From Nocardiopsis dassonvillei subsp. dassonvillei DSM 43111 (GTDB lineage: Bacteria; Actinomycetota; Actinomycetes; Streptosporangiales; Streptosporangiaceae): 64,000 bases of DNA. Positions 8,032 through 19,086 of this stretch are shown here, piece after piece. The DNA lies in the NCBI RefSeq assembly GCF_000092985.1, contig NC_014211.1:186001-250000 (forward strand), given 5' to 3'. The notes beneath the pieces were generated by a model. It had not been told where the DNA came from and did no database searches. It was given only the letters and a program-made list of their open reading frames with translations. The translations under genes were made by a program, and so were the position numbers. How positions within the stretch are numbered: position 1 is the first letter of the stretch; the number at the start of each line of letters is the position of its first letter.

Positions 8032-8391
8032 GTGGAGCTGTACACACCGATCTTCGTGCTCGGCGGGATCGGCGCCGCGTTCGTCGTGGTGTCGATGGTC
8101 GCCGGTGCGGTCCTGGGGCCCAAGCGCTACAACCGCGCCAAGATGCAGGCCTACGAGTGCGGCATCGAGCCCACGCCGCAGCCCGCGGGCGGCGGCCGGT
8201 TCACCGTCAAGTACTACATGACGGCCATGATGTTCATCGTCTTCGACATCGAGATCATCTTCCTCATCCCCTGGGCCGTGCACTTCGACGCCCTGGGCTG
8301 GTTCGGACTGGTCGCGATCGTCCTCTTCCTGGTGAACGTCTCCATCGCCTACGCCTACGAGTGGCGCCGGGGAGGCCTCGAATGGGACTGA
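8032..8391 (+). CDS. nuoA: NADH-quinone oxidoreductase subunit A
   Basis: A 119-aa membrane subunit of complex I with three predicted transmembrane helices. The diagnostic loop is present: [21 protein letters not shown], with the conserved Cys, and [19 protein letters not shown] at 8032 is chosen since AGGAGGAG ends 7 bases upstream; GTG at 8026 (two residues longer) is too close to that ribosome site. It is the first gene of the 14-gene nuo operon but is separated from nuoB by 259 bases, an unusual gap in an otherwise overlapping operon. Confidence 0.95.
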   Translation: MELYTPIFVLGGIGAAFVVVSMVAGAVLGPKRYNRAKMQAYECGIEPTPQPAGGGRFTVKYYMTAMMFIVFDIEIIFLIPWAVHFDALGWFGLVAIVLFLVNVSIAYAYEWRRGGLEWD

Positions 8392-8478
8392 ACAGTGCTC
8401 GCCTTGGGCCTCCGCTCCGCTGCCCACCCGTCACCCGCCACCACCCTCAACCGACGCCTACGGCGCAGTTCCTCCCTT

Positions 8479-8579
8479 GTTCGGGCGTCCCGAGGGCGGG
8501 AACCTTCGGCCTCTACGCGCCAGTCCTCGTTCCTCGGACAGGCGCTTTGAGACCTCCAGAACCCCGCCGACGCCCGAAC
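8479..8579. repeat. Structured inverted-repeat element between nuoA and nuoB
   Basis: Outer arms GTTCGGGCGTC (8479-8489) and GACGCCCGAAC (8569-8579) are perfect 11-bp inverted repeats. Nested inside, GCGCCAGTCC (8517-8526) pairs with GGACAGGCGC (8536-8545) with one mismatch. The whole nuoA-nuoB spacer is 259 bases with no gene. It could be a mobile intergenic repeat or an RNA structure that tunes operon expression. Confidence 0.5.
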
Positions 8580-8650
8580 GCGGACCACCGCGGCAAAGCG
8601 CCGACCGCAGAGCACACCCAGCAGCCCAGCCCGGAGGAGGAGAGCGTCTG

Positions 8651-9196
8651 ATGGGACTCGAGGAGAAACTGCCCAGCGGCATCATGCTCACGACCGTCGA
8701 GCAGGTCGTGGGCCTGGCCCGCAAGAGCTCCATGTGGCCCGCCACGTTCGGCCTGGCCTGCTGCGCCATCGAGATGATGTCCGTCGGCGGCCCGCACTAC
8801 GACCTGGCGCGGTTCGGCATGGAGAAGTTCGGCGCCACCCCGCGCCAGGCCGACCTGATGATCGTGGCCGGGCGGGTGAGCCAGAAGATGGCCCCCGTCC
8901 TGCGCCAGATCTACGACCAGATGCCCGAGCCCAAGTGGGTCATCGCGATGGGCGTGTGCGCCTCCAGCGGCGGCATGTTCAACAACTACGCGATCGTCCA
9001 GGGCGTGGACCACGTCGTCCCCGTGGACATGTACCTGCCCGGCTGCCCGCCGCGGCCGGAGATGCTCCTGGACGCCGTGCTCAAGCTGCACGACAAGGTG
9101 CAGAACACCAAGCTCGGCGCCCACCGGGAGCAGGAGATCACCGAGAACGAGGAGCGGATGCTCCGCCGTTCGCTGCCGCTGGTGAGCAAGGACTGA
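8651..9196 (+). CDS. nuoB: NADH-quinone oxidoreductase subunit B
   Basis: A 181-aa peripheral-arm subunit that carries the terminal 4Fe-4S cluster N2, next to the quinone site. Cys ligands are visible in [10 protein letters not shown] (tandem Cys), [10 protein letters not shown] and [11 protein letters not shown] at 8651 has GGAGGAGGAG just upstream and matches the family N-terminus ([13 protein letters not shown]). It is one base before nuoC. Confidence 0.97.
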   Translation: MGLEEKLPSGIMLTTVEQVVGLARKSSMWPATFGLACCAIEMMSVGGPHYDLARFGMEKFGATPRQADLMIVAGRVSQKMAPVLRQIYDQMPEPKWVIAMGVCASSGGMFNNYAIVQGVDHVVPVDMYLPGCPPRPEMLLDAVLKLHDKVQNTKLGAHREQEITENEERMLRRSLPLVSKD

Positions 9197-9197
9197 C

Positions 9198-9938
9198 ATG
9201 AGTACCGACAACGAACGCGAACGCGACGAGGAAGCGGCCAACCTCCCCGACAAGCTGGGCCGCGAGCGGTTGGCCGCGCCGGTCCGGCGCACCGGGATGT
9301 TCGGCGCCACGACCACCGGCGACACCTCCGGCTTCGGCCGCCTGCAGGTGCGGGGGAGCGCTCCCGTGCGCAGCCAGCGCCCCTACACCGACCCCGAGGA
9401 CGCGCGCACCGCCGACTTCGACCGGGTGGCCGACGACCTGGAGGCCGCCCTGGGAGAGGACGCCGGAGCGGTCGAGCGGGTCGAGGTGGCCCGCGGCGAA
9501 CTGACCTTCCACACCCGCCGCGAGGCGCTGCCGAGGCTGGCCCGCCTGCTGCGCGACGAGCCCGCCCTGCGCTACGAGCTGTGCCTGGGCGTGACGGGCG
9601 TGCACTTCCCCGACGACGCCGGCCGGGAGCTGCACGCGGTCTACCACTTCCGGTCGATCACCCACAACAGCGAGATCCGCGTCGCCACCACCTGCCCCGA
9701 CGCCGACCCGCACGTGCCCTCGATCGTGTCGGTCTACCCGACCAACGACTGGCACGAGCGCGAGGCCTGGGACTTCTTCGGGATCGTCTTCGACGGCCAC
9801 CCGGCGCTGACCCGCATCCAGATGCCCGACGACTGGCACGGCCACCCCCAGCGCAAGGACTACCCGCTGGGCGGCATCCCGGTCGAGTACAGGGGAGCCA
9901 CCGTGCCCCCGCCGGACGAGCGGAGGTCCTACAAGTGA
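9198..9938 (+). CDS. nuoC: NADH-quinone oxidoreductase subunit C
   Basis: A 246-aa subunit of the 30-kDa family, part of the hydrophilic arm. The conserved block [37 protein letters not shown] and [20 protein letters not shown] is complete. An N-terminal extension of ~60 residues ([18 protein letters not shown]) is typical of actinobacterial NuoC. It starts one base after the nuoB stop and is separated from nuoD by 43 bases. Confidence 0.96.
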   Translation: MSTDNERERDEEAANLPDKLGRERLAAPVRRTGMFGATTTGDTSGFGRLQVRGSAPVRSQRPYTDPEDARTADFDRVADDLEAALGEDAGAVERVEVARGELTFHTRREALPRLARLLRDEPALRYELCLGVTGVHFPDDAGRELHAVYHFRSITHNSEIRVATTCPDADPHVPSIVSVYPTNDWHEREAWDFFGIVFDGHPALTRIQMPDDWHGHPQRKDYPLGGIPVEYRGATVPPPDERRSYK

Positions 9939-9981
9939 GCCCCGCCAACCCCACGCACTCCGTCACAGAGGGAGGCCCGGC

Positions 9982-11277
9982 ATGACCATCACCGAGGACT
10001 ACATCGACGCCTCCGGCGGGGACTGGGACGACGTCATCGAGAAGGCGCAGGCCACCAGCGCCGAACGCCTCGTCGTCAACATGGGACCCCAGCACCCCTC
10101 CACGCACGGCGTCCTGCGGCTCATCCTCACCCTCGACGGTGAGACCTGCACCGAGGCGCGCGTCGGTATCGGCTACCTGCACACCGGTATCGAGAAGAAC
10201 ATGGAGTACCGGACGTGGACGCAGGGCACCACGTTCGTGACCCGCATGGACTACCTGACGCCGCTGTTCAACGAGGCGGCGTACTGCCTGGCGGTCGAGA
10301 AGCTGCTCGGCATCGAGGACCGCGTCCCCGAGCGGGCCAGCGTCATCCGCGTGATGATGATGGAGCTCAACCGGATGGCCTCGCACTTCGTGGCGATGGC
10401 GACCTTCGGCATGGAGCTGGGCGCGACCACGGTCATGACCAACGGCTTCCGTGAGCGCGAGATGATCCTGGACATCTTCGAGCTGGTCACCGGCCTGAGG
10501 ATGAACCACGCCTACATCCGCCCCGGCGGCGTGGCCCAGGACCTGCCGCCCGGCGCGGCCGGCAAGGTCCGCGAGCTGCTCAAGGAGATGCCCAAGCGCA
10601 TCGCCGTCATGCGCAAGCTCCTGGACGAGAACCCCGTCTACCTCGCCCGCACCAAGGACGTGGCCCACCTCAACCTGCCCGGCTGCATGGCGCTCGGCGT
10701 CACCGGCCCGCTGCTGCGGGCCTCCGGCCTGGCCTGGGACCTGCGCAAGGCCAAGCCCTACTGCGGCTACGAGGGCTACGAGTTCGACGTCCCCGTCTCC
10801 GACGGCGGCGACGTCTACGCCCGCTACCGGGTGCGCATGGCCGAGATGGAGGAGAGCCTGAAGATCATCGAGCAGTGCCTGGACAAGCTCCAGCCCGGCC
10901 CGGTGATGATCCAGGACGCCAAGATCGGATGGCCCGCCAAGCTGGCGCTGGGGCCCGACGGCCTGGGCAACTCGCCCGACCACATCGCGCACATCATGAG
11001 CGGCTCCATGGAGGCGCTCATCCACCACTTCAAGCTGGTCACCGAGGGCTTCCGGGTCCCCGCGGGCCAGGCCTACGCGGCCGTCGAGAGCGCCAAGGGC
11101 GAACTCGGCTGCTACGCGGTCAGCGACGGGAGCACCCGCCCCCACCGCGTGCACTTCCGCGACCCCTCGTTCACCCACCTGCAGGCCGTCGCGGCCATGT
11201 GCGAGGGGGGAACGGTGGCGGACGTCATCGCCGCCGTGGCCAGTATCGACCCGGTGATGGGAGGCGTGGACCGGTGA
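9982..11277 (+). CDS. nuoD: NADH-quinone oxidoreductase subunit D
   Basis: A 431-aa 49-kDa-family subunit that forms the quinone-binding cavity with NuoB. Signature sequences: [57 protein letters not shown], and the C-terminal [25 protein letters not shown]. Length is normal. RBS GGGAGG lies about 6 bases before ATG 9982. Its stop overlaps the GTG of nuoE by four bases. Confidence 0.97.
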   Translation: MTITEDYIDASGGDWDDVIEKAQATSAERLVVNMGPQHPSTHGVLRLILTLDGETCTEARVGIGYLHTGIEKNMEYRTWTQGTTFVTRMDYLTPLFNEAAYCLAVEKLLGIEDRVPERASVIRVMMMELNRMASHFVAMATFGMELGATTVMTNGFREREMILDIFELVTGLRMNHAYIRPGGVAQDLPPGAAGKVRELLKEMPKRIAVMRKLLDENPVYLARTKDVAHLNLPGCMALGVTGPLLRASGLAWDLRKAKPYCGYEGYEFDVPVSDGGDVYARYRVRMAEMEESLKIIEQCLDKLQPGPVMIQDAKIGWPAKLALGPDGLGNSPDHIAHIMSGSMEALIHHFKLVTEGFRVPAGQAYAAVESAKGELGCYAVSDGSTRPHRVHFRDPSFTHLQAVAAMCEGGTVADVIAAVASIDPVMGGVDR

Positions 11278-12020
11278 GCGAGCACGAGACCACCGAGACC
11301 GCGGCGACGGCCGAGCCCCGCGAGGCCTTCACCGCCGAGGTCACCGCTCGGCTGGAGCCCGAGGCCAAGGAGATCATCGGCCGCTACCCGCGGCCGCGCT
11401 CGGCGCTGCTGCCGCTGCTGCACCTGGTGCAGGCCGAGGAGGGGCACGTCAGCAAGGCCGGGATGCGCTTCTGCGCCGACCAGCTCGGCATCACCCTCGC
11501 CGAGGTCAACGCGGTCGCCACGTTCTACACCATGTACCGCCGCCGCCCCGGCGGCGACTACCAGGTGGGCGTGTGCACCAACACCCTGTGCGCGGTGATG
11601 GGCGGCGACGAGATCTTCCAGACCCTCAAGGACCACCTGGGGGTCGGCAACAACGAGACCACCGAGGACGGCAAGGTCACGCTGGAGCACGTCGAGTGCA
11701 ACGCGGCCTGCGACTTCGCGCCGGTCGTGATGGTCAACTGGGAGTTCTTCGACAACCAGACCCCCGACACGGCCAAGCGGCTCGTGGACGACCTGCGCCT
11801 GGGCAGGGACGTCGCGCCCACGCGCGGCCCCGCCAGCCTGTGCACCTGGAAGCAGGCCTCCCGCGTACTGGCCGGGTTCGAGGACGGCCGCGCGGGCGAG
11901 GGCGTCCAGGCCGCCGCGCCCTCCCTGGCCGGACTCAGGCTGGCCAGGGAGCGCGGCTGGACCGCTCCGGACCCCGACAACCTTCCGCCCCGCGAACAGG
12001 GTGAGGAGGACGCCAAGTGA
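11274..12020 (+). CDS. nuoE: NADH-quinone oxidoreductase subunit E
   Basis: A 248-aa thioredoxin-like 2Fe-2S subunit (24-kDa family) of the NADH-input module. Cluster ligands sit in [12 protein letters not shown] and [10 protein letters not shown]. The first 165 residues are the family domain; the remaining ~80-residue tail (containing [16 protein letters not shown]) is an extension of the kind seen in Streptomyces relatives. GTG 11274 overlaps the nuoD stop (GTGA); the open frame extends upstream only inside nuoD. The stop overlaps nuoF by 4 bases. Confidence 0.95.
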   Translation: MSEHETTETAATAEPREAFTAEVTARLEPEAKEIIGRYPRPRSALLPLLHLVQAEEGHVSKAGMRFCADQLGITLAEVNAVATFYTMYRRRPGGDYQVGVCTNTLCAVMGGDEIFQTLKDHLGVGNNETTEDGKVTLEHVECNAACDFAPVVMVNWEFFDNQTPDTAKRLVDDLRLGRDVAPTRGPASLCTWKQASRVLAGFEDGRAGEGVQAAAPSLAGLRLARERGWTAPDPDNLPPREQGEEDAK

Positions 12021-13336
12021 CCACCCTGACCCCGATCCTGTCGCGCGACTGGGACCGCCCCGACTCCTTCACCCTGGAGGGCTACCGGGCCACCGGCGGC
12101 TACGGCGCGCTGCGCAAGGCGCTGGCCATGGAGCCCGACGCCATCGTGGACCTGGTCAAGAAGTCCGGCCTGCGCGGTCGCGGCGGCGCCGGGTTCCCCA
12201 CCGGGATGAAGTGGGGCTTCCTGCCCGCGGACAACCCCAACCCGCGCTACCTCGTCGTCAACGCCGACGAGTCCGAGCCGGGCACCTGCAAGGACATCCC
12301 GCTCATGCTCGCCAATCCGCACGTGCTGGTGGAGGGGGTGGCGATCGCCGCGTACGCGATCAAGTCCAGCCAGGCCTTCATCTACGTGCGCGGCGAGGTC
12401 CTGCACGTCATCCGGCGCCTGCGCCGGGCCGTCGCCGAGGCCTACGAGGCCGGGCTGCTCGGCAGGGACGTCCTGGGCACCGGCTTCGACCTCGACGTCG
12501 TCGTCCACGCCGGGGCGGGCGCCTACATCTGCGGTGAGGAGACCGCGCTGCTGGACTCCCTGGAGGGCTACCGGGGCCAGCCCCGGCTCAAGCCGCCCTT
12601 CCCCGCGGTCGCCGGGCTCTACGCCTCGCCGACCGTGGTCAACAACGTCGAGTCCATCGCCAGCGTGCCGAGCATCGTGGCCAACGGCGCCGAATGGTTC
12701 ACGTCCATGGGCACCGAGAAGTCCGCCGGGTTCGGCTTCTTCTCCCTGTCCGGGCACGTGGCCAACCCCGGCCAGTACGAGGCCCCGCTGGGCGTGACCC
12801 TGCGCGAGCTGCTCGACATGTCGGGCGGGATGCGGCCCGGGCACCGGCTCAAGTTCTGGACGCCCGGCGGCTCCTCCACGCCGATCTTCACCGAGGAGCA
12901 CCTGGACACCCCGCTCGACTTCGAGTCGGTGGGCGCCGCCGGGTCCATGCTCGGCACCCGCGCCCTCCAGATCTTCGACGAGACGACCTGCGTGGTGAAG
13001 GCCGTCGGCCGCTGGATCGCCTTCTACGCCCACGAGTCCTGCGGCAAGTGCACGCCCTGCCGCGAGGGCAACTTCTGGATGGTCCAGGTCCTGGACCGGC
13101 TGGAGAACGGGCAGGGCACCGAGGCCGACCTCGACAAGCTCCTGGACATCTGCGACAACCTGCTCGGCCGCTCCTTCTGCGCCCTCGGCGACGGCGCGAC
13201 CAGCCCGGTGACCTCCTCGATCAAGCACTTCCGCCAGGAGTACATCGACCACGTGGAGCGGGGCGGCTGCCCCTTCGACCACTCCCGGGCCACCCTCTGG
13301 GGCGACCGGCCGACCACGACGGGAGGACAGCAGTGA
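12017..13336 (+). CDS. nuoF: NADH-quinone oxidoreductase subunit F
   Basis: A 439-aa subunit that binds NADH and FMN and carries cluster N3. Motifs: [17 protein letters not shown] (NADH/FMN-binding glycine-rich loop, near residue 55), [19 protein letters not shown] (near 170), and the 4Fe-4S ligands [12 protein letters not shown] near residue 345. GTG at 12017 overlaps the nuoE stop and its own stop overlaps nuoG, giving coupled translation. Confidence 0.97.
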   Translation: MTTLTPILSRDWDRPDSFTLEGYRATGGYGALRKALAMEPDAIVDLVKKSGLRGRGGAGFPTGMKWGFLPADNPNPRYLVVNADESEPGTCKDIPLMLANPHVLVEGVAIAAYAIKSSQAFIYVRGEVLHVIRRLRRAVAEAYEAGLLGRDVLGTGFDLDVVVHAGAGAYICGEETALLDSLEGYRGQPRLKPPFPAVAGLYASPTVVNNVESIASVPSIVANGAEWFTSMGTEKSAGFGFFSLSGHVANPGQYEAPLGVTLRELLDMSGGMRPGHRLKFWTPGGSSTPIFTEEHLDTPLDFESVGAAGSMLGTRALQIFDETTCVVKAVGRWIAFYAHESCGKCTPCREGNFWMVQVLDRLENGQGTEADLDKLLDICDNLLGRSFCALGDGATSPVTSSIKHFRQEYIDHVERGGCPFDHSRATLWGDRPTTTGGQQ

Positions 13337-15825
13337 CCGTCACCTCCAACTCCTCCGGCGGAGCCGCGCCCGCGCCGCCGCCCGAGGACCTCGTCACCGT
13401 CACCATCGACGGGTTCCAGGTCCAGGTGCCCAAGGGGACCCTCCTGATCCGGGCCGCCGAACTCCTCGGCATCCAGATCCCGAGGTTCTGCGACCACCCG
13501 CTGCTGGACCCGGTCGGGGCCTGCCGCCAGTGCCTGGTCGAGATCCCCGACATGGGCAACGGGCGCGGCATGCCCAAGCCGCAGGCCTCCTGCACCATCA
13601 CCGTCATGGAGGGGATGGTGGTCAACACCCACCTGACCTCCCCGGTGGCGGAGAAGGCCCAGCGCGGGATCATGGAGTTCCTGCTCATCAACCACCCGCT
13701 GGACTGCCCGGTCTGCGACAAGGGCGGCGAGTGCCCCCTCCAGAACCAGGCCATGTCCACCGGGCAGGGCGAGACCCGCTTCGTCGACGTCAAGCGGACC
13801 TTCCCCAAGCCGATCGCGCTGTCCACCGAGGTGCTGCTGGACCGGGAGCGCTGCGTGCAGTGCGCCCGCTGCACCCGCTTCGCCGCGCAGATCGCGGGCG
13901 ACCCGCTCATCGAGCTGATGGAGCGCGGCGCCGACGAGCAGGTCGGCATCGCCGAGGGCGAGCCCTTCCAGTCCTACTTCTCCGGCAACACCGTGCAGAT
14001 CTGCCCGGTCGGCGCGCTCACCGGCTCCGCCTACCGGTTCCGGTCGCGCCCCTTCGACCTGGTGTCCACGCCCAGCGTGTGCGAGCACTGCGCCGACGGG
14101 TGCGCCCAGCGCACCGACCACCGGCGCGGCAAGGTCATGCGCCGCCTGGCCGGGGACGACCCGCAGGTCAACGAGGAGTGGAACTGCGACAAGGGCCGGT
14201 GGGCGTTCAGCTACACCACCCAGTCCGACCGCCTGTCCCGCCCGCTGGTGCGCGACGGGGAGTCCCGGGCCCTGGAGTTCGCCTCCTGGTCCGAGGCGGT
14301 CGGCGTCGCCGCCCAGGGCCTGGCCGCCGCGCGCGGCCGGGTCGGCGTCCTGACCGGGGGCCGCCTCACCTACGAGGACGCCTACGCCTACGCCAAGTTC
14401 GCCCGCGTGGCCCTGCGCACCAACGACGTGGACGCCCGCGCCCGCGCGCACTCGCCCGAGGAGGCCGACTTCCTGGCCGCCCACGTGGCCGGGACCCCGG
14501 TCGGCGTGGACTTCACCGCCCTGGAGAAGGCGCCCGCGGTCCTGCTGGCCGGGTTCGAGCCCGAGGACGAGTCGCCCCTGGTCTTCCTGCGGCTGCGCAA
14601 GGGAGTGCGCAAGCGCGGCCTCAAGGTCTACTCGGTCGGCTCCCACGCCAGCCTGGGCCTGACCAAGACCCACGGGACCCTGGTCCGGGCCGTCCCCGGC
14701 GACGAGGCCCGCGTCCTCAACGCCCTGGACACCGACGACCCCGACGTCGTCGCGGCCCTGAACCAGGAGGGCGCGGTCATCATGGCGGGCGAGCGCCTGG
14801 CCGCCGTGCCCGGCGCCCTGACCGCCGCCGCGGCCCTGGCCGAGCGGACCGGCGCCCGCCTGGTGTGGGTGCCGCGCCGCGCCGGGGAGCGCGGGGCCGT
14901 GGACGCCGGAGCGCTGCCGGGCCTGCTGCCCGGAGGCCGACCGGTCGCCGACCCCTCCGCCCGCGCCGAGGTCGCCCAGGTCTGGAACGTGGGCTCCCTG
15001 CCCGAGACCCCCGGCCGCGACACCGCCGCCATCCTCGCGGCGGCCGCCGCCGGGGAGCTGGACGCCCTGGTCGTCGCCGGGGTGGAGCTGGACGACCTGC
15101 CCGACCCCGACGCCGCCCGCGCGGCCCTGGCCCGGGTGCCGTTCGTCGTCAGCCTCGAACTGCGCGCCAGCGACGTCACCGACCGCGCCGACGTGGTGCT
15201 GCCGGTGGCCGCCGTCGCCGAGAAGTCCGGCACCTTCGTCAACTGGGAGGGCCGCCACCGGCCCTTCGGCGACGCGCTCAAGGTGCCCGGCGCGCTGTCC
15301 GACCTGCGGGTGCTCTCCGCGATCGCCGACCAGATGGACGTGCACTTGGGCCTGCCCGACGCCGCGTCCGCCTACGGCGAACTGATGGAGCTGGGTCTGT
15401 GGACCGGCGAGCGCGCGGACGGACCCCGCGTGCGGCCCGTCGAGGTCGTGCGGCCCGAACCCGGCCAGGCACTGCTGTCCACCTGGCGGCAGCTGCTCGG
15501 CACCGGCCGCATGGAGGACGGCGAGCCCTACCTCGCCGGGACCGCCCGGCAGGCCCGCGCCTACCTGTCCCCGGCCACGGCCGAGGAGATCGGCGTCCCC
15601 GACGGCGGAACCCTGCACGTCACCGGAGCCCGCGGATCGGTGACCGTGCCGGTCATCGTCACCGACATCGCCGACCGCGTCGTCTGGCTCCCGGCCAACG
15701 CCGACGGGTGCGACGTTCCCCGCGACCTGGGCGGCGGCGCGGGGCAGACCGTCCTGCTGTCCGCGTCCACCACCACCGGAACCGGTAGCAACGGGTCCGC
15801 CAGCACCCACGGGAGGCAGCAGTGA
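13333..15825 (+). CDS. nuoG: NADH-quinone oxidoreductase subunit G
   Basis: An 830-aa iron-sulfur subunit. It has an N-terminal ferredoxin-like 2Fe-2S domain ([19 protein letters not shown], residues ~55-75), the His-Cys cluster ([19 protein letters not shown]), the 4Fe-4S ligands [13 protein letters not shown] and QICPVGALT, then a molybdopterin-oxidoreductase-like domain. [10 protein letters not shown] and WNCDKGR supply the four Cys expected for the extra N7 cluster. The long C-terminal half is Ala/Gly-rich and more divergent, as in other actinobacteria. GTG at 13333 overlaps the nuoF stop; the open frame upstream is only a shadow inside nuoF. Confidence 0.96.
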   Translation: MTVTSNSSGGAAPAPPPEDLVTVTIDGFQVQVPKGTLLIRAAELLGIQIPRFCDHPLLDPVGACRQCLVEIPDMGNGRGMPKPQASCTITVMEGMVVNTHLTSPVAEKAQRGIMEFLLINHPLDCPVCDKGGECPLQNQAMSTGQGETRFVDVKRTFPKPIALSTEVLLDRERCVQCARCTRFAAQIAGDPLIELMERGADEQVGIAEGEPFQSYFSGNTVQICPVGALTGSAYRFRSRPFDLVSTPSVCEHCADGCAQRTDHRRGKVMRRLAGDDPQVNEEWNCDKGRWAFSYTTQSDRLSRPLVRDGESRALEFASWSEAVGVAAQGLAAARGRVGVLTGGRLTYEDAYAYAKFARVALRTNDVDARARAHSPEEADFLAAHVAGTPVGVDFTALEKAPAVLLAGFEPEDESPLVFLRLRKGVRKRGLKVYSVGSHASLGLTKTHGTLVRAVPGDEARVLNALDTDDPDVVAALNQEGAVIMAGERLAAVPGALTAAAALAERTGARLVWVPRRAGERGAVDAGALPGLLPGGRPVADPSARAEVAQVWNVGSLPETPGRDTAAILAAAAAGELDALVVAGVELDDLPDPDAARAALARVPFVVSLELRASDVTDRADVVLPVAAVAEKSGTFVNWEGRHRPFGDALKVPGALSDLRVLSAIADQMDVHLGLPDAASAYGELMELGLWTGERADGPRVRPVEVVRPEPGQALLSTWRQLLGTGRMEDGEPYLAGTARQARAYLSPATAEEIGVPDGGTLHVTGARGSVTVPVIVTDIADRVVWLPANADGCDVPRDLGGGAGQTVLLSASTTTGTGSNGSASTHGRQQ

Positions 15826-17195
15826 CCCCCGCCGCTCTCGGTCCGGGCGTGACCGCCCACCTGGCCTCCGAGGAGACGCTGAGCGCCTTCGGCGGCGACC
15901 CCTGGTGGATCACCACCATCAAGGCGCTGGCGATCTTCGTCTTCCTCATGATCTGCGTGCTGATGATGATCATGGCCGACCGCAAGGTCATGGGCCGGAT
16001 GCAGCAGCGCCACGGACCCAACCGGATGGGCCCCTTCGGCCTGTTCCAGTCGCTCTTCGACGGCATCAAGCTCTCCCTCAAGGAGGACCTGATCCCGCGC
16101 GGGGTGGACCGGTTCGTCTACATCGCCGCGCCGATGATCGCGGCCGTGCCCGCCTTCATCGCCTTCTCGGTCATCCCGATCGGACCCGAGGTGAACCTGT
16201 TCGGGGTCATCACCCCGCTCCAGCTCACCGACCTGCCCGTCGCGGCCCTGGTGGTCCTGGCCACCGCCGCGCTGGGGGTCTACGGGTTCGTGCTCGGCGG
16301 CTGGGCCTCCCAGTCGCCCTACGCCCTGCTCGGCGGCCTGCGCGCCTCCGCGCAGGTGATCAGCTACGAGATCGCGATGGGCCTGTCCTTCGTCGCGGTC
16401 TTCATCATGTCCGGGACCCTGACCACCTCGGGGATCGTCGAGTCCCAGCGCGGACTGTGGTTCGCCGTGCTGCTCCTGCCGTCCTTCCTCATCTACCTGG
16501 TGACGATGGTCGGCGAGACCAACCGGCTGCCCTTCGACCTGGCCGAGGGCGAGGGCGAGATCGTCGGCGGCTTCATGACCGAGTACGGGTCCATGAAGTT
16601 CACGATGTTCTTCCTCGCGGAGTACGTGAACATGTGCACGGTCGCCGCCGTGTCCGTCACGCTCTTCCTCGGCGGCTGGCTCGCCCCGCCCGGGATCGCG
16701 GCGATCCTGCCGGGCGCCAACGAGGGCTGGTGGCCCGCCCTGTGGTGGCTGCTCAAGTTCGTCTGCGTGATGTTCCTGTTCATCTGGGCGCGCGGCAGCC
16801 TGCCCCGGGTGCGCTACGACCAGCTCATGAAGCTGGGCTGGAAGGTGCTCATCCCGATCCAGCTGGTGTGGATCACCGCCGTCGCCGTCGTGCGGATGCT
16901 CGTCCTGGACGGCGCCTCCCCGCTGGTCGTCGGCGTGGTGATCGCCGCCTTCACCGCCGCGACCGTGGCCGCCTTCGCCGCCTGGCTGCGCCACGTGCGC
17001 CGCGAGCGCGCCGAGGAGGCCCGCCAGCGCGCGGAGAACGCCCGCCGGGCGCACCGGGAACCCGCCTTCGGCGGCTTCCCGGTTCCGCCGAGCGCCGCAC
17101 CGCACTACGGCAGCAGCGTGCTCGCCGAACCGCCGCGGACGGCCCCGGCCGCCGCCGACCGCAACAAGAAGGGTGAGGAGGTTACCGGTGCTTGA
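15822..17195 (+). CDS. nuoH: NADH-quinone oxidoreductase subunit H
   Basis: A 457-aa membrane subunit with about eight helices that links the hydrophilic arm to the proton-pumping arm and lines the quinone channel. Signatures: [24 protein letters not shown] and [20 protein letters not shown]. The last ~75 residues form a charged cytoplasmic tail ([21 protein letters not shown]) as found in Streptomyces NuoH. GTG overlaps the nuoG stop; the stop overlaps nuoI by 8 bases. Confidence 0.96.
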   Translation: MTPAALGPGVTAHLASEETLSAFGGDPWWITTIKALAIFVFLMICVLMMIMADRKVMGRMQQRHGPNRMGPFGLFQSLFDGIKLSLKEDLIPRGVDRFVYIAAPMIAAVPAFIAFSVIPIGPEVNLFGVITPLQLTDLPVAALVVLATAALGVYGFVLGGWASQSPYALLGGLRASAQVISYEIAMGLSFVAVFIMSGTLTTSGIVESQRGLWFAVLLLPSFLIYLVTMVGETNRLPFDLAEGEGEIVGGFMTEYGSMKFTMFFLAEYVNMCTVAAVSVTLFLGGWLAPPGIAAILPGANEGWWPALWWLLKFVCVMFLFIWARGSLPRVRYDQLMKLGWKVLIPIQLVWITAVAVVRMLVLDGASPLVVGVVIAAFTAATVAAFAAWLRHVRRERAEEARQRAENARRAHREPAFGGFPVPPSAAPHYGSSVLAEPPRTAPAAADRNKKGEEVTGA

Positions 17196-17745
17196 GTGGC
17201 TCAACCCCGTCAAGGGTTTCGGTGTCACCTTCCACACGATGTTCAAGAAGGTGCCGACCGTCGAGTACCCGGAGGTCAAGCGCCCCACGGCGCCTCGCTT
17301 CCACGGACGGCACCAGCTGAACAGGTGGGCCGACGGCCTGGAGAAGTGCATCGGGTGCGAACTGTGCGCCTGGGCCTGCCCGGCCGACGCCATCTACGTG
17401 GAGGCCGGTGACAACACCGACGACGACAGGTACTCGCCCGGCGAGCGCTACGGCCGGGTCTACCAGATCAACTACCTGCGGTGCATCCTGTGCGGGCTGT
17501 GCGTGGAGGCCTGCCCCACGCGCGCCCTGACGATGACCAACGAGTACGAGCTGGCCGACGACAGCAGGCAGAGCCTGATCTGGACCAAGGAGCAGCTGCT
17601 GGCCCCGCTGCGCGAGGGCATGGAGCAGCCGCCCCACCCCATGCGCCTGGGCGAGACCGAGCAGGACTACTACGCCACCGGGCGCGGCCAGCACGGCTCG
17701 CAGGACGGGCACGAGGCGCCCGAGACCCCGGAGGCGGTCCGTTGA
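17188..17745 (+). CDS. nuoI: NADH-quinone oxidoreductase subunit I
   Basis: A 185-aa subunit carrying two 4Fe-4S clusters (N6a, N6b): [12 protein letters not shown] and [15 protein letters not shown] at 17188 is chosen because AGGAGG (17177-17182) sits 5 bases upstream; the GTG at 17173 has no such site and would lie before it. The C-terminal ~40 residues are acidic and Gln/His-rich. The stop overlaps the next start. Confidence 0.95.
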   Translation: MLEWLNPVKGFGVTFHTMFKKVPTVEYPEVKRPTAPRFHGRHQLNRWADGLEKCIGCELCAWACPADAIYVEAGDNTDDDRYSPGERYGRVYQINYLRCILCGLCVEACPTRALTMTNEYELADDSRQSLIWTKEQLLAPLREGMEQPPHPMRLGETEQDYYATGRGQHGSQDGHEAPETPEAVR

Positions 17746-18791
17746 ACCCGCTCACCAGCGTCCACGCCGCCCCGCCGTCCGACCAGCCGCTGTACCTGGC
17801 CGCGCCGATCGGCGGCGGCGAGGCGACCGCGTTCTGGATCCTGGGCGCCGTGGTCCTCCTCGGCGCCCTGGGCGTGGTCTTCTCCCGCAAGGCCGTGCAC
17901 TCGGCGATGTCCATGGCGCTGACCATGGTCGGCCTGGCGATCTTCTACGGCATCAACGCGGCGCCCTTCCTCATGGTCGTGCAGATCGTCGTCTACACCG
18001 GCGCCGTCCTCATGCTGTTCCTGTTCGTGCTGATGCTCATCGGCGTCAGCTCGGCCGACTCCCTGGTGGAGACGCTCAGCGGACAGCGCCTCATGACGGC
18101 CGTCGTCGCCCTGTGCTTCGTCGGCGCCCTGACCACGGGCATCACCCGCATCGCCGTGGGCGACCCGGTCGGCCTCACCGAGGGCGCCGCGGCGGCCGGG
18201 GGCACCATCCCGTGGATCGCGGGCGAGCTGCTGCTGCGCTACGTGGTCGCCTTCGAGGCCACCGGCGCGCTGCTCATCACCGCGGTCCTGGGCGCGATGG
18301 TCCTGGCGCACACCGCCCGCACCAAGAAGCGCCGCACCCAGCGGGAGATCGCCGAGGACCGCATCCGCGGCGACCACCCGACCCCGCTGCCGGGACCGGG
18401 CACCTACGCCCGGCACAACGCGATCGACATGCCCGCGCTGCTGCCGGACGGCACGGTCTCCCAGCTCTCGCTCAACCCCGTCCTGGCCGCCCGCGCCCCC
18501 GAGTACCAGTCCCGGGTGCCCGAGACCGTGCGCGCCGGCCAGGCCCCGCTGCCCGGCGGGGCCTCGGACTCGGCCGACTCCAAGACGGCCGAGCCGGTCG
18601 CCGACGACCGGGCCCGGCCCGCCGCGGAGAGGCCCGGGAACCGGGTGGGGAACGGAACGAGGGTCGCGGCCGAGGACGACGCCGACGAGGGCGGCGGCGG
18701 GGCCGTGGGCCCCGACGGTCCCGACGACGCGGACGGGCCGCGCAACGGCAACGGCAACGGGCAGGAGGTCGAGTCCTCGTGGACCCGATGA
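17742..18791 (+). CDS. nuoJ: NADH-quinone oxidoreductase subunit J with long hydrophilic tail
   Basis: A 349-aa membrane subunit. The first ~200 residues hold five helices of the NuoJ family ([40 protein letters not shown]). The remaining ~150 residues are hydrophilic, Pro/Ala/Gly-rich and end in an acidic, repetitive stretch ([13 protein letters not shown]); most NuoJ proteins end soon after the membrane domain. TTG at 17742 is the likely start because it overlaps the nuoI stop and no better ATG/GTG lies before the first helix. Confidence 0.92.
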   Translation: MNPLTSVHAAPPSDQPLYLAAPIGGGEATAFWILGAVVLLGALGVVFSRKAVHSAMSMALTMVGLAIFYGINAAPFLMVVQIVVYTGAVLMLFLFVLMLIGVSSADSLVETLSGQRLMTAVVALCFVGALTTGITRIAVGDPVGLTEGAAAAGGTIPWIAGELLLRYVVAFEATGALLITAVLGAMVLAHTARTKKRRTQREIAEDRIRGDHPTPLPGPGTYARHNAIDMPALLPDGTVSQLSLNPVLAARAPEYQSRVPETVRAGQAPLPGGASDSADSKTAEPVADDRARPAAERPGNRVGNGTRVAAEDDADEGGGGAVGPDGPDDADGPRNGNGNGQEVESSWTR

Positions 18792-19078
18792 ACTACATCG
18801 TCCTCGCGGCGCTGCTGTTCACCATCGGCGCCGTCGGCGTCCTGGTCCGGCGCAACGCGATCATCGTCTTCATGTGCGTGGAGCTGATGCTCAACGCCTG
18901 CAACCTGGCGTTCGTCGCGTTCGCCCGGATGCACGGGGACATCGAGGGGCAGGTCATCGCCTTCTTCGTGATGGTCGTCGCCGCCGCCGAGGTGGTCGTG
19001 GGCCTCGCGATCATCATGCAGATCTTCCGAACCCGCAGGTCGGCGTCGCTGGATGACGCCAACCTGCTCAAGCACTAG
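18779..19078 (+). CDS. nuoK: NADH-quinone oxidoreductase subunit K
   Basis: A 99-aa three-helix subunit of the MrpC/NuoK family; [25 protein letters not shown] contains the buried Glu residues used in proton transfer, and [13 protein letters not shown] follows. GTG at 18779 is preferred: AGGAGG (18763-18768) is 10 bases upstream and the resulting MDPMNYIV matches the usual MNPVNY start. The ATG at 18788 (ATGA overlap with the nuoJ stop) is the alternative. Confidence 0.94.
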   Translation: MDPMNYIVLAALLFTIGAVGVLVRRNAIIVFMCVELMLNACNLAFVAFARMHGDIEGQVIAFFVMVVAAAEVVVGLAIIMQIFRTRRSASLDDANLLKH

Positions 19079-19086
19079 AAGGCGAC

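Noticed and set aside
13024-15810. 928-codon minus-strand open frame opposite nuoG
   Set aside because: Shadow of nuoG; low-complexity His/Gly/Val product.
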